14,301 nucleotides of DNA from JABIAL01 sp964645825 (GCA_964645825.1 CAZXZY010000019.1:1-14301), one strand, 5' to 3'. Shown: positions 1 to 6,571, counted from the stretch's first letter. A program made the numbers and translations. Notes: generated from the letters alone by a model not told the origin.

Positions 1-53
1 TTAAAATCCTGTGGCCTTTGGCCGTATCGGTTCAAGTCCGATCGCCGGTACCA
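1..53 (+). tRNA. tRNA-Leu (anticodon UAA), 3' part only
   Basis: The first bases are the 3' part of an anticodon loop, reading T-TAA-AA, so the anticodon is UAA (leucine). A short extra arm follows, GGCC-TTT-GGCC at 13-23, as expected of a class II tRNA such as tRNA-Leu. The T stem-loop at 26-42 is perfect (ATCGG, TTCAAGT, CCGAT). The acceptor strand CGCCGGT, discriminator A50 and an encoded CCA (51-53) complete the 3' end. The D arm and 5' acceptor lie outside the window, so pairing of the acceptor cannot be checked. Discriminator A fits leucine identity. Confidence 0.9.
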
Positions 54-61
54 TAAAAATT

Positions 62-83
62 CAGCTATAAAAAGCTGTTTTTT
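62..83 (+). terminator. Rho-independent terminator after tRNA-Leu
   Basis: CAGCT (62-66) pairs with AGCTG (73-77) around an A-rich loop and is followed by six T. It lies nine bases after the tRNA CCA end, so it ends the tRNA transcript. The 5-bp stem is short. Confidence 0.65.
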
Positions 84-135
84 GTTTTCTTAGATATTAT
101 CCACACACTAGACCCTAGATGATTTTCTGAAAGTA

Positions 136-144
136 TGCTAAAAT
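136..144 (+). promoter_or_regulatory. Possible extended -10 promoter for the 47-residue ORF
   Basis: TGCTAAAAT is identical to the box just upstream of polA and fits the TGnTAnnnT form of other promoters in this window. No convincing -35 box lies 17 bases upstream. Transcription would start near 151 and give a leader of about 48 bases. Confidence 0.4.
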
Positions 145-198
145 GATTTTCCTGTCCTTTCAAATAGAGCATTAATCATTAAAATCTATTGCAATATA

Positions 199-342
199 AT
201 GCCACAAGAAATGATTAACTTTAGTCCAATAATTTTTGGTATGTTGACCGGTTATTTTCTACACCACTCTATCATTAGCCGACCACTATCTCATAAGATA
301 ATCAAAAAACACCGACCAAATCTACGTAAGTACGGACTATAA
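199..342 (+). CDS. Putative 47-residue membrane peptide, unknown function
   Basis: An ATG-to-TAA frame of 47 residues, too short for most gene callers. The N-terminal half is mostly apolar (around residues 8-21, FSPIIFGMLTGYFL) and could span a membrane once. The C-terminal half is strongly basic (HKIIKKHRPNLRKYGL), as in a small single-pass protein with a positive inside tail. A clear terminator starts eight bases after the stop, and an extended -10 box lies upstream, so the stretch looks like its own transcription unit. There is no Shine-Dalgarno site before ATG 199; ATG 211 is an alternative. I recognise no family. It could also be a chance frame within a small RNA gene. Confidence 0.4.
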   Translation: MPQEMINFSPIIFGMLTGYFLHHSIISRPLSHKIIKKHRPNLRKYGL

Positions 343-349
343 ATAGAGG

Positions 350-374
350 CTCTGTCAAAATGACAGGGTTTTTT
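350..374 (+). terminator. Rho-independent terminator after the 47-residue ORF
   Basis: Bases 350-357 pair with 361-368 (CTGTCA/TGACAG core extended by a T-G and a C-G pair) around an AAA loop, followed by six T. It serves plus-strand transcription from the 199-342 region. Confidence 0.8.
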
Positions 375-379
375 ATTTA

Positions 380-404
380 AACAAAAAAACCGAGCTAATG
401 CTCG
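380..404 (-). terminator. Rho-independent terminator of tRNA-Cys
   Basis: On the minus strand CGAGC-ATTA-GCTCG is followed by G and a run of seven T. The stem begins two bases after the encoded CCA end of tRNA-Cys (406), leaving almost no 3' trailer. Confidence 0.8.
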
Positions 405-405
405 A

Positions 406-479
<74 letters not shown>

Positions 480-505
480 CTAAAAGGACTAATACAATCT
501 ACCAG

Positions 506-514
506 ATTTTATCA
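506..514 (-). promoter_or_regulatory. Extended -10 promoter for tRNA-Cys
   Basis: On the minus strand the sequence is TGATAAAAT, matching TGnTAnnnT. A start near 499 would leave about 20 bases of 5' leader for RNase P to remove. No good -35 box is seen at 17-base spacing. Confidence 0.5.
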
Positions 515-565
515 TATTTTTCAAGGTAAAAGAAAAGCCAAAACTTGTTCAAAATAAACCTACTA

Positions 566-594
566 TTGACAAATATAGATTCTCATGTTATATT
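566..594 (+). promoter_or_regulatory. Strong promoter of the PHA_gran_rgn-like gene
   Basis: Perfect -35 TTGACA (566-571), a 17-base spacer, and -10 TATATT (589-594) with a TG extension at 586-587. This is one of the best sigma-70-type promoters in the window. It lies about 45 bases before the ATG at 638. Confidence 0.85.
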
Positions 595-637
595 ATCAAA
601 TTAACAGATCATTCAAAGAAAATGAAAGGGAGAATAT

Positions 638-970
638 ATGGCAAAAATAAACATTGTAATCTCACATGCACTGGATAGAGATGATGCTCTAGAGCGCATA
701 AAGGGATTAATACAAAATGCCAGGGAACAGTTTGCCGGCCAATTTCAACTCGAAGACATAAAGGAAAATTGGACTAAATACCAAGGAATGTTCTCTTTTT
801 CCGTTAGAAAAGTGCTAATTTCTTGCAATGTCCATATCATGAAGAAACAAATCATCATCAATGGTAAGCTACCACTAATTGCAATCCATCTGAAGAGCGA
901 CATTGAAAGCGCCATTCGAACACAAGCTCAAGCATTATTGACCGCATCAGGGCAAGAAAATGCAGCCTAG
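638..970 (+). CDS. Small PHA_gran_rgn-like (polyhydroxyalkanoic acid system family) protein
   Basis: A 110-residue cytoplasmic protein with no signal peptide or membrane segment. Its pattern resembles the PHA_gran_rgn family (annotated as polyhydroxyalkanoic acid system protein): an opening beta strand then SHALDRDDALERI (residues 9-21), a tryptophan in the middle (W45), an F-x-F strand (52-54), and a near C-terminal LPLIAIHLKSDIESAI helix (78-93). The family name comes from PHA granule gene clusters, but no phaC, phasin or other PHA gene is nearby, so a storage role is not supported here. Start ATG 638 has GGGAG five bases upstream. It is a single-gene unit: strong promoter at 566-594, and a terminator whose stem contains the stop codon. 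The family call is from memory of the motif pattern, not a search. Confidence 0.65.
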   Translation: MAKINIVISHALDRDDALERIKGLIQNAREQFAGQFQLEDIKENWTKYQGMFSFSVRKVLISCNVHIMKKQIIINGKLPLIAIHLKSDIESAIRTQAQALLTASGQENAA

Positions 971-992
971 TATGAAAATACTGGGCTTTTTT
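964..992 (+). terminator. Terminator overlapping the stop of the PHA_gran_rgn-like gene
   Basis: Bases 964-973 pair with 978-987 (one T-G pair) around a GAAA tetraloop, followed by a T run to 992. The TAG stop (968-970) lies inside the left arm. Confidence 0.9.
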
Positions 993-1020
993 ATTAGCAA
1001 AATAGGTCTTTTTACTACTA

Positions 1021-1049
1021 TTGACAATTTTAAATGATTGTGCTACTAT
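1021..1049 (+). promoter_or_regulatory. Promoter P1 of the small acidic protein gene
   Basis: -35 TTGACA (1021-1026), a 17-base spacer, and -10 TACTAT (1044-1049) with TG at 1041-1042. Same architecture as the 566-594 promoter. Confidence 0.8.
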
Positions 1050-1067
1050 ACTCTATTACTTTGTCCT

Positions 1068-1096
1068 TTGACAATTGGTTGAAACCTGTATATCTA
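1068..1096 (+). promoter_or_regulatory. Possible second promoter P2 of the small acidic protein gene
   Basis: A second TTGACA (1068-1073) lies 47 bases after the first. TATCTA (1091-1096) follows at 17 bases, or TATATC (1089-1094) at 15. The -10 match is weaker than P1. Confidence 0.4.
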
Positions 1097-1121
1097 TGGG
1101 TTATTAAATCACAAAAACTCG

Positions 1122-1128
1122 AAAGGAG
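1122..1128 (+). promoter_or_regulatory. Shine-Dalgarno site AAAGGAG with ambiguous start
   Basis: AAAGGAG is ideally spaced (7 bases) for TTG at 1136, but that frame stops at 1243. The coding-looking frame opens at ATG 1152, 23 bases after the site. CTCGA (1118-1122) can pair with TCGAG (1147-1151), which would bring the site closer to ATG 1152. Confidence 0.55.
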
Positions 1129-1151
1129 ATATCCATTGAAGAAAACTCGAG

Positions 1152-1337
1152 ATGGCCAATGGCTTTGGTGGATCCATGCCTGGTCTGATGAGCATCTTGA
1201 CTGGTCTCACCGAAAAACTCGGTGTCAAGATTGCCCCTGCTGAGAAAGTTACCGAGGAAGCTACTGACACTCCCGCTGCCGACACTGAAGCCGGCGATGC
1301 TGACACCGCCGCAAATACCGAAGAAGTTACTGAATAA
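1152..1337 (+). CDS. Small acidic-tailed protein, unknown function
   Basis: A 61-residue frame. Residues 1-28 are mildly apolar and glycine/methionine-rich (MANGFGGSMPGLM then SILTGLTEKLGVKI). Residues 30-61 are a low-complexity tail of Ala, Thr, Asp and Glu, strongly acidic and probably disordered. Codons favour C in third position, so the frame is visibly richer in GC than its neighbours, which points to real and perhaps high expression. It has its own promoter(s) and a very strong terminator. The start is unsettled: ATG 1152 is far from the good Shine-Dalgarno site, and a stop (1137-1139) blocks upstream extension in frame. A TTG start at 1136 would need a one-base frame change near the AAAA at 1142-1145. 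I recognise no family. A structured RNA instead of a protein is less likely. Confidence 0.6.
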   Translation: MANGFGGSMPGLMSILTGLTEKLGVKIAPAEKVTEEATDTPAADTEAGDADTAANTEEVTE

Positions 1338-1368
1338 CTGATCGGTGATTTATTCAACCAATAACCAA

Positions 1369-1392
1369 TGGGGAAAACGATAGTTCACCCCA
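1369..1392 (+). other. Possible stem-loop in the 3' untranslated region
   Basis: TGGGG (1369-1373) pairs with CCCCA (1388-1392). Inside, after a small internal loop, AAC pairs with GTT around GATA. It sits between the stop at 1337 and the terminator at 1401. It is not followed by T, so it is not itself a terminator. Confidence 0.35.
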
Positions 1393-1400
1393 ACAACACT

Positions 1401-1434
1401 GGACGGAATCCACTCTGTGATTCCGTCCTTTTTT
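1401..1434 (+). terminator. Strong terminator after the small acidic protein gene
   Basis: A perfect 10-bp stem, GGACGGAATC (1401-1410) with GATTCCGTCC (1419-1428), an 8-base loop, and an uninterrupted T run to 1434. It is the most stable terminator in the window. Confidence 0.95.
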
Positions 1435-1448
1435 ATTTCCAATAAAAA

Positions 1449-1457
1449 TGCTAAAAT
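1449..1457 (+). promoter_or_regulatory. Extended -10 promoter of polA-holA
   Basis: TGCTAAAAT ends 12 bases before the polA ATG (1470). The -35 position falls in the T run of the preceding terminator. The start would be near 1464, leaving a leader of about six bases. Confidence 0.6.
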
Positions 1458-1469
1458 CAAATAAGAAAT

Positions 1470-4193
1470 ATGCCCAAAAAGAAAGAAAAACTCATTATTA
1501 TTGACTCTCATGCCCTACTCCACCGAGCCTGGCATGCTGTCCCTCCTCTACATACCAAAGACGGTCTGATGGTCAATGCTGTCTATGGATTTACTTCTTT
1601 GATTCTAAATATTATTCGAGAGACAAAGCCAGACTATGTCTTGGCTGCTTTTGATTTGCCCGAGCCTACTTTCAGACATGAAAAGGCTGAAAGCTACAAA
1701 GCTCATCGTGTAAAACAGGTGGATGAATTTTATGATCAAATTCCACTAGCTGAAGATGTTTTAGCTACACTAAAGATTCCTGTTTTATCAAAAGCCGGAT
1801 TTGAAGCTGATGATATTTTAGGAACCATTGCTCGTGAAGTTTATGAGAAAGAAAAAGAAATAGAGGTTTATATTGTCACCGGAGATTTAGATGCCTTGCA
1901 GCTAGTAAATGACCGGGTCAAAGTTGTAACGCTCAAAAAAGGATTTAATGACATCATGATTTATGATGAGGCGGCTGTGCAAGAACGCTACGGCTTAGCT
2001 CCAGAACAAATTATCGATCTCAAAGCAATCATGGGTGATGCCTCAGATAATATCCCTGGCATCCGTGGCATTGGCTTGAAAGGAGCAACTGATTTAATCA
2101 AAGAATTTAAAACTGTTGAAGGTGTTTATAAGAATATTGATAGTGAAAAGATAAAAGCACGCACTAAACAGCTTTTAATCGATGATAGAGAGTCAGCTAA
2201 TCTAAGTAAAGAGCTAGCAACCATCATTACTGACGTAAAAGTTGACTGGAAATTAGCTGAATCAAAATTTGGTGACTTTGATGCAGAAGAAGTTTATCAA
2301 ATTTTCCAAAAATTTGAATTCAAATCTTTAATAACAAAAATTCCTACAAACAAAACTACACCCATTGCTCCCGAAATAAAAATTGGCAAGAAAAACTCTG
2401 ATTATTTATTAATCAAAGACGAAAAACAATTTGATATTTTTTTAGAAAAATTAAATAAACAAAAAATCTTTGCTTTTGACTCAGAAACAACTGGATTAGA
2501 TGTAATCACGGCTGATGTCTTAGGCTTGTCTTTTTCTTGGGCCATTTATCAAGCCTATTATATAGCTTTAGGAGATGAAAAATTTAAAAAATACGCCCTA
2601 GAAAAACTAAAACCAATTTTTGAAAATGAAAAGATAGGCAAGATTGGCCACAATATAAAATTTGATTATAAAGTATTAAAAGTTTTAGGCATTACAGTAA
2701 ATAACATTGAATTTGATACTTTGATTGCTGCCTTTTTATCAAATCATAACAGAGGCTTACGACTTGAAGAATTAGCCTTTTCTTATTTGGGCTATAAAAA
2801 ATTAAAACTAATAGATCTACTTGAAGAAAAACCAAAATCAAAAAAGAATATTGATATCACCAAGATTCCAGCTGATAAATTAGCTTGGTATGGAGCTGAA
2901 GATGCGGATATTACTTGGCGTTTATACAAAAAATTATTACCCGAAATCAAAGACAAAAAGAATTTCGATTTATTAACCAAGATGGAATTACCATTGATTC
3001 CTGTCTTAGCTGAAATGGAATTAGCAGGCATAGCTCTGGATGTAAAATTTTTAGCTGTTATGGAAAAAGAATTTGCTAGCGAAATAAAAAATTTGACTAA
3101 AAAAATATACAAACTAGCAGGACAGGAATTTAATATCGCCTCTCCTCTGCAACTAAAAGAAATTTTATTTGAAAAATTGGAAATATCGACAGATAGAATC
3201 AAAAAGACAAAAACTGGTCTGTCAACCGCGGCCTCTGAACTTGAAAAAATGAAAGATCGTCATGAAATAATTCCTTTAATCATCCAATATCGTGAGCTAG
3301 CAAAATTACAATCAACTTATATCAAAGCACTTCCAGAATTAGTTAATCCAAAAACACATCGAATACACACTAGCTTCAACCAAGCAGTTACCGCGACCGG
3401 AAGATTATCTTCTTCTGATCCAAATCTACAAAATATTCCTATTCGTACGGCCTTAGGTCGTCGTATTCGCCAAGCTTTTATAGCGCCACGTAATTTTGTT
3501 TTATTATCTGCTGACTATTCACAAATTGAACTGCGCTTAGCTGCCGCTATCTCTAAGGATCCTAAAATGACAGCTAGTTTCAAAAAAGGTGAAGACATCC
3601 ATGCTCGTACAGCTGCTGAAATTCATAACATTGCCCTCAAAGATGTCACTAAAGAAATTCGACGAACTGCCAAAGAAGTAAACTTTGGAGTTTTGTATGG
3701 CTTGGGCTCACTAGGCCTTGCCCAAAGAACAGATATGAATCGAAATGAAGCCAAAGAGTTTATCGAAAGCTATTTTTCTATCTATAAAAATATCAGAAAA
3801 TACATTGATGATACCAAGGCCTTTGCTCATCGCCACGGCTATGTACAAACATTATTTGGTAGACGCAGATATTTGCCAGAAATAGGATCTTCCATGCCAA
3901 TGCTGATAGCTGCGGCCGAACGAATGGCCATCAACATGCCTTTGCAAGGCACTGCTGCTGATCTGCTCAAAATAGCCATGGTCAAGATTCACCAAGACTT
4001 GCCAAAAATCAGCCCAAGCTCTAAGATGATCTCACAAGTTCATGATGAATTAGTATTTGAAGTCCCAAAAACTGAAGCTAAAACAGTGGGTAAATTCATC
4101 AAAAAAACTATGGAAGAAGTTTATAAATTATCAGTTCCACTAATAGCTGATGTAGAAATTGGCTCAAATTGGAACAAACTAGAGAAATTATGA
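1470..4193 (+). CDS. polA: DNA polymerase I, three-domain form
   Basis: Fills gaps and removes RNA primers during replication and repair. At 907 residues it is full length. The 5' nuclease domain (about 1-290) keeps IDSHALLHRAW, the FEADDILG and TGDLDALQL acidic motifs, and a helix-hairpin-helix region with SDNIPGIRGIG. The 3'-5' proofreading domain looks active: ExoI FDSETTGL (D337, E339), ExoII GHNIKFDYK, ExoIII YGAEDAD. The polymerase domain has motif A SADYSQIEL (D682), motif B RRTAKEVNFGVLYG (K735, F739, Y743) and motif C HDE (858-860). Phe at 739 is the usual bacterial residue. The ATG has no Shine-Dalgarno site and the predicted leader is only about six bases. The TGA stop overlaps the holA ATG (ATGA), so the two are co-transcribed and probably coupled in translation. 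Confidence 0.98.
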   Translation: MPKKKEKLIIIDSHALLHRAWHAVPPLHTKDGLMVNAVYGFTSLILNIIRETKPDYVLAAFDLPEPTFRHEKAESYKAHRVKQVDEFYDQIPLAEDVLATLKIPVLSKAGFEADDILGTIAREVYEKEKEIEVYIVTGDLDALQLVNDRVKVVTLKKGFNDIMIYDEAAVQERYGLAPEQIIDLKAIMGDASDNIPGIRGIGLKGATDLIKEFKTVEGVYKNIDSEKIKARTKQLLIDDRESANLSKELATIITDVKVDWKLAESKFGDFDAEEVYQIFQKFEFKSLITKIPTNKTTPIAPEIKIGKKNSDYLLIKDEKQFDIFLEKLNKQKIFAFDSETTGLDVITADVLGLSFSWAIYQAYYIALGDEKFKKYALEKLKPIFENEKIGKIGHNIKFDYKVLKVLGITVNNIEFDTLIAAFLSNHNRGLRLEELAFSYLGYKKLKLIDLLEEKPKSKKNIDITKIPADKLAWYGAEDADITWRLYKKLLPEIKDKKNFDLLTKMELPLIPVLAEMELAGIALDVKFLAVMEKEFASEIKNLTKKIYKLAGQEFNIASPLQLKEILFEKLEISTDRIKKTKTGLSTAASELEKMKDRHEIIPLIIQYRELAKLQSTYIKALPELVNPKTHRIHTSFNQAVTATGRLSSSDPNLQNIPIRTALGRRIRQAFIAPRNFVLLSADYSQIELRLAAAISKDPKMTASFKKGEDIHARTAAEIHNIALKDVTKEIRRTAKEVNFGVLYGLGSLGLAQRTDMNRNEAKEFIESYFSIYKNIRKYIDDTKAFAHRHGYVQTLFGRRRYLPEIGSSMPMLIAAAERMAINMPLQGTAADLLKIAMVKIHQDLPKISPSSKMISQVHDELVFEVPKTEAKTVGKFIKKTMEEVYKLSVPLIADVEIGSNWNKLEKL

Positions 4194-5146
4194 TATTTTT
4201 CTTTTACGGCGAGGATTCTTTCCGCGCTAAAAATAAAATAGACGCCATCAAAGACAAATTTCAAACTACAGTTGACCAAGCTGGCCATAACATAGAAAGC
4301 TTAGATGGTGATAACATGGTCATTGATGACTTTTTTAAAGCGGTTACAGCAACCGGTTTTTTGGCTAGCAAGAAACTGATCGTTATCAAAAATATTTTTG
4401 ATAATAAAAAATTATCCTCCCTGCAAGATGAGCTGATAAAATATTTAGACAAACAAAAAGATACGCCAGATGAAAATTATCTTATCTTTTGGCAAACTTC
4501 TAAGCCAGACTTAAGAACAAAACTTTATAAGGCCTTAAAAAAATTTAAATACGTTGAAGAGTTTAATAAGCTATCGCCTGATAAATTAAATACTTGGATA
4601 GACAAAAAATGCCAAGCTCAAAACAAGAAAATCCAAGCAGCAGCTCGTCAATTATTATTAGCTTTTGTTGGCAATAATCTTTGGCAGCTAAATCAAGAAA
4701 TAAATAAACTATCTCACTTTAGTCAAAGTACTGAAATTATTTTGCAAGATGTAAAAGATATAGTGCAGGCTAAGGCCGATGACAATATTTTTAATTTGGT
4801 TGATGCACTTGGCAAAAAAGACAAAGCGAGAGCTTTGCAGCTTTTAGAAGATCAAATGAATAGCGGTGTAAGTGGCCTATACATCTTAACTATGATCACT
4901 AGCCAATTCAGAAACTTAATCAAAGTAAAAATCTTGAGTAAAAAAATAAACAATAGCTTTGCTATTGCTCAAACCTTAAAAATGCATAATTTTGTAGCTA
5001 GCAAAAGTCTAGCCATGAGTCGACTATACAGTCTAGATGAACTAAAAAATATTCACCAAGCATTGTTATCGATGGACGCTAAGTTCAAAACTGGACAAGG
5101 TAAAGAAAAAATATTATTTACCCAAATGATTGAAAATTTACAGTAA
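4190..5146 (+). CDS. holA: DNA polymerase III delta subunit (clamp loader)
   Basis: The delta subunit opens the sliding clamp in the clamp-loader complex. At 318 residues it has the family's usual length. The N-terminus MIFFFYGEDSFRAKNKI matches the opening of HolA (the degenerate nucleotide-binding fold), an SPDKLNTWIDKK segment and a middle LWQLNQEINKL segment follow, and the C-terminal helical part has NIFNLVDALGKKDKARALQLL and SGLYILTMITSQFRNLIKV, typical of the delta C-terminal domain. I chose ATG 4190 over ATG 4169 because the protein then starts exactly where the family does and overlaps polA by ATGA. There is no independent Shine-Dalgarno site, which suggests coupling to polA. Pairing of polA with holA places a repair and a replicative clamp-loading gene in one transcript. 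Confidence 0.93.
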   Translation: MIFFFYGEDSFRAKNKIDAIKDKFQTTVDQAGHNIESLDGDNMVIDDFFKAVTATGFLASKKLIVIKNIFDNKKLSSLQDELIKYLDKQKDTPDENYLIFWQTSKPDLRTKLYKALKKFKYVEEFNKLSPDKLNTWIDKKCQAQNKKIQAAARQLLLAFVGNNLWQLNQEINKLSHFSQSTEIILQDVKDIVQAKADDNIFNLVDALGKKDKARALQLLEDQMNSGVSGLYILTMITSQFRNLIKVKILSKKINNSFAIAQTLKMHNFVASKSLAMSRLYSLDELKNIHQALLSMDAKFKTGQGKEKILFTQMIENLQ

Positions 5147-5149
5147 CCA

Positions 5150-5172
5150 AAAACCCCGTTACGCGGGGTTTT
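5150..5172. terminator. Two-way terminator between holA and rpsT
   Basis: CCCCG (5154-5158) pairs with CGGGG (5164-5168), flanked by complementary A (5150-5153) and T (5169-5172) runs, so it works in both directions. It begins just after the holA stop and lies 16 bases beyond the rpsT stop. Confidence 0.9.
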
Positions 5173-5187
5173 AAATTTGAAATAGAT

Positions 5188-5496
5188 TTATTTTTTTTCT
5201 TTACTAACTTCTTCTTTAACAGGAGCTGCGTTTAAAGCTTTGTTAACTTTTTCCATGAAACGTGATTTTTTACGATCACCAGCATTGGCTTTCAAAATTC
5301 CAGACTTAACTGCTTTATCGATAGCTTTTTGTAAATCATGAGTCAATTCTGGGGCAACTTCTTTTATGTTACCATCAGCAATTGCTTTTTTACCACGTTT
5401 AATAAGTTCCTTGATGTTACGTTTAATCAAAGAATTGTGTTCATTTCTCTTGCTACTCTTACGTAAGTATTTAATAGCAGATTTCTTATTTGGCAT
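5188..5496 (-). CDS. rpsT: 30S ribosomal protein S20
   Basis: S20 binds 16S rRNA at the base of the small subunit and helps its assembly. The 102-residue protein is a lysine-rich three-helix bundle, with MPNKKSAIKYLRKSSKR at the N-terminus, LIKRNIKELIKRGKKAI in the middle and LQKAIDKAVKSGILKANAGDRKKSRF near the end, the family signature. It is somewhat longer than the 87-residue E. coli protein because of a charged Lys/Glu C-terminal tail. AAAGGA lies 11 bases before the ATG. A consensus promoter (5550-5578) gives a leader of about 45 bases, which includes a small TCTTT/AAAGA stem; S20 synthesis is known to be self-limited in E. coli, but I cannot show that here. Confidence 0.95.
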   Translation of the reverse strand: MPNKKSAIKYLRKSSKRNEHNSLIKRNIKELIKRGKKAIADGNIKEVAPELTHDLQKAIDKAVKSGILKANAGDRKKSRFMEKVNKALNAAPVKEEVSKEKK

Positions 5497-5549
5497 AAAC
5501 TCTAATTTCCTTTAAACTTATAATATCTTTGGGACTTAAAGACCTGAAA

Positions 5550-5578
5550 ATGTTAACATAAAGCCCTATTTTTGTCAA
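5550..5578 (-). promoter_or_regulatory. Promoter of rpsT
   Basis: On the minus strand, TTGACA (5578-5573), a 17-base spacer and TAACAT (5555-5550), with TG at 5558-5557. Perfect -35 and an extended -10. Confidence 0.85.
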
Positions 5579-5601
5579 TAATATATTAAATAATACTAAT
5601 T

Positions 5602-5847
5602 ATGTACTACATCTCACGTGAAGAGCAAATACAGGTCATTAAACGGCTTTATCGCTCCTCTGACGCCATATCTAGCACTAAAAGGTTCAATGAGCAGTAT
5701 CGGGCTAAATTAGGCAAAATGGGCGAAGGTAAGATGGCTATTTCTGATTTTGCTCGTAAAATGCGCCAAACTCACTTTGGCGAAGTCTATATAGAACGAT
5801 TTATCAAAAAAGTCACTAAACAGGGCATTGATCTAGATACTTTTTAG
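5602..5847 (+). CDS. Small basic helical protein, unknown function
   Basis: An 81-residue basic protein with no membrane segment, apparently all helical: residues 5-18 (SREEQIQVIKRLYR), 25-37, 44-54 and a C-terminal helix VYIERFIKKVTKQ. I do not recognise a domain, and no helix-turn-helix is clear enough to name. The start ATG 5602 has no Shine-Dalgarno site and the upstream bases are pure AT, so it may be read from a leaderless or near-leaderless transcript. It diverges from rpsT across a 105-base gap. Its 3' end overlaps the 3' end of truB by 32 bases on the opposite strand, and no terminator separates them, which would make the two transcripts partly antisense. The frame covers the stretch well and has normal codons, so it is probably real. 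Confidence 0.65.
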   Translation: MYYISREEQIQVIKRLYRSSDAISSTKRFNEQYRAKLGKMGEGKMAISDFARKMRQTHFGEVYIERFIKKVTKQGIDLDTF

Positions 5848-6571
5848 CTTCTTTTGGGGTTATTTTGTTAGCCGCTAATTTAGCTAAATCTAAACTATCT
5901 AAATTAATCGCCTGATCAACTTTGAAATCTCCAATAGCTGTTCGTCTTAATCCAGATAACAAGGCTCCGATTCCCAGAGCTTCTCCTAAATCAAAAGCCA
6001 AGCTACGAATGTATGTACCGCTAGAAACCTTTACTTCTAATTTTAAATCTGGATAAGTAAAGTCTAATATTTTCAATTCATGAATAACAATTCTACTTTT
6101 TGGTAGATTTATTTTTTTACCCTGACGAGCTGATTCATACAATTTTTTACCAGCTACTTTTTTAGCAGAATAAATTGGCACAACTTGTTCTTGTGCGCCT
6201 AAAAAAGTAGTTAATTTATTTTCTAATTCCTGCACACTAAATTCTTTGGCATCTTTATTTATTTTTATCTCACCTTCCAAGTCATAAGTATCTGAAGTTT
6301 GACCAAATTTAATCTCAGCCAAATAAGTTTTTGGTAAAATATGAAACCAATCAAGCATGCGAGTAGCTTTTCCTGTGGCTAAAATTAATAGTCCGGAAGC
6401 CAATGGATCTAGTGTGCCAGCAAAGCCAACTTTTTTGAGATCTAAAATTTTTCTTAGCACAGAAACTGCGTGAAAAGAATTATCGCCTTTTGTTTTATCA
6501 ACCAAATAAATACCAGCCTGATTATCGGCAAACATATTTTGCCATTGTAGCTCACTTAATTTTGGCTTCAT
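5816..6571 (-). CDS. truB: tRNA pseudouridine(55) synthase TruB
   Basis: Makes pseudouridine 55 in the T loop of tRNAs. The 251-residue protein has the catalytic motif VGFAGTLDPLASGLLI with D55, KTYLAEIKFGQTSDTYDLEG (the tyrosine motif), and SSGTYIRSLAFDLG, the third conserved site. The core usually begins near the line GIYLVDKTKG, so residues 1-19 are an N-terminal extension; ATG at residue 13 is an alternative start. I keep ATG 6571 because it overlaps the uvrB stop (TAATG), the expected form for coupled translation. The protein lacks a long C-terminal PUA domain, as in shorter TruB forms. It is the second gene of the uvrB-truB unit, and its end runs 32 bases into the opposing 81-residue gene. 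Confidence 0.95.
   Translation of the reverse strand: MKPKLSELQWQNMFADNQAGIYLVDKTKGDNSFHAVSVLRKILDLKKVGFAGTLDPLASGLLILATGKATRMLDWFHILPKTYLAEIKFGQTSDTYDLEGEIKINKDAKEFSVQELENKLTTFLGAQEQVVPIYSAKKVAGKKLYESARQGKKINLPKSRIVIHELKILDFTYPDLKLEVKVSSGTYIRSLAFDLGEALGIGALLSGLRRTAIGDFKVDQAINLDSLDLAKLAANKITPKEAKKYLDQCPV

Noticed and set aside
1034..1243. 69-residue plus-strand frame over the promoter and start of the acidic protein gene
   Set aside because: Its ATG lies inside the P1 promoter and its composition (many Trp, Cys, His) looks like out-of-frame reading. Only its part from TTG 1136 is of interest, as noted in the start conflict.
1109..1357. 82-residue minus-strand frame, rich in Ser/Ala/Val
   Set aside because: It is the antisense mirror of the low-complexity acidic tail; no promoter or ribosome site on the minus strand.
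1340..1440. Known structured RNA (tmRNA, RNase P, SRP RNA, riboswitch) near the acidic protein gene
   Set aside because: None of the conserved core motifs of these RNAs is present; the visible structure is a plain stem-loop and a terminator.
2792..3202. 136-residue minus-strand frame inside polA
   Set aside because: Antisense to a conserved region of DNA polymerase I; low-quality Ser/Phe/Asn composition and no start signals.
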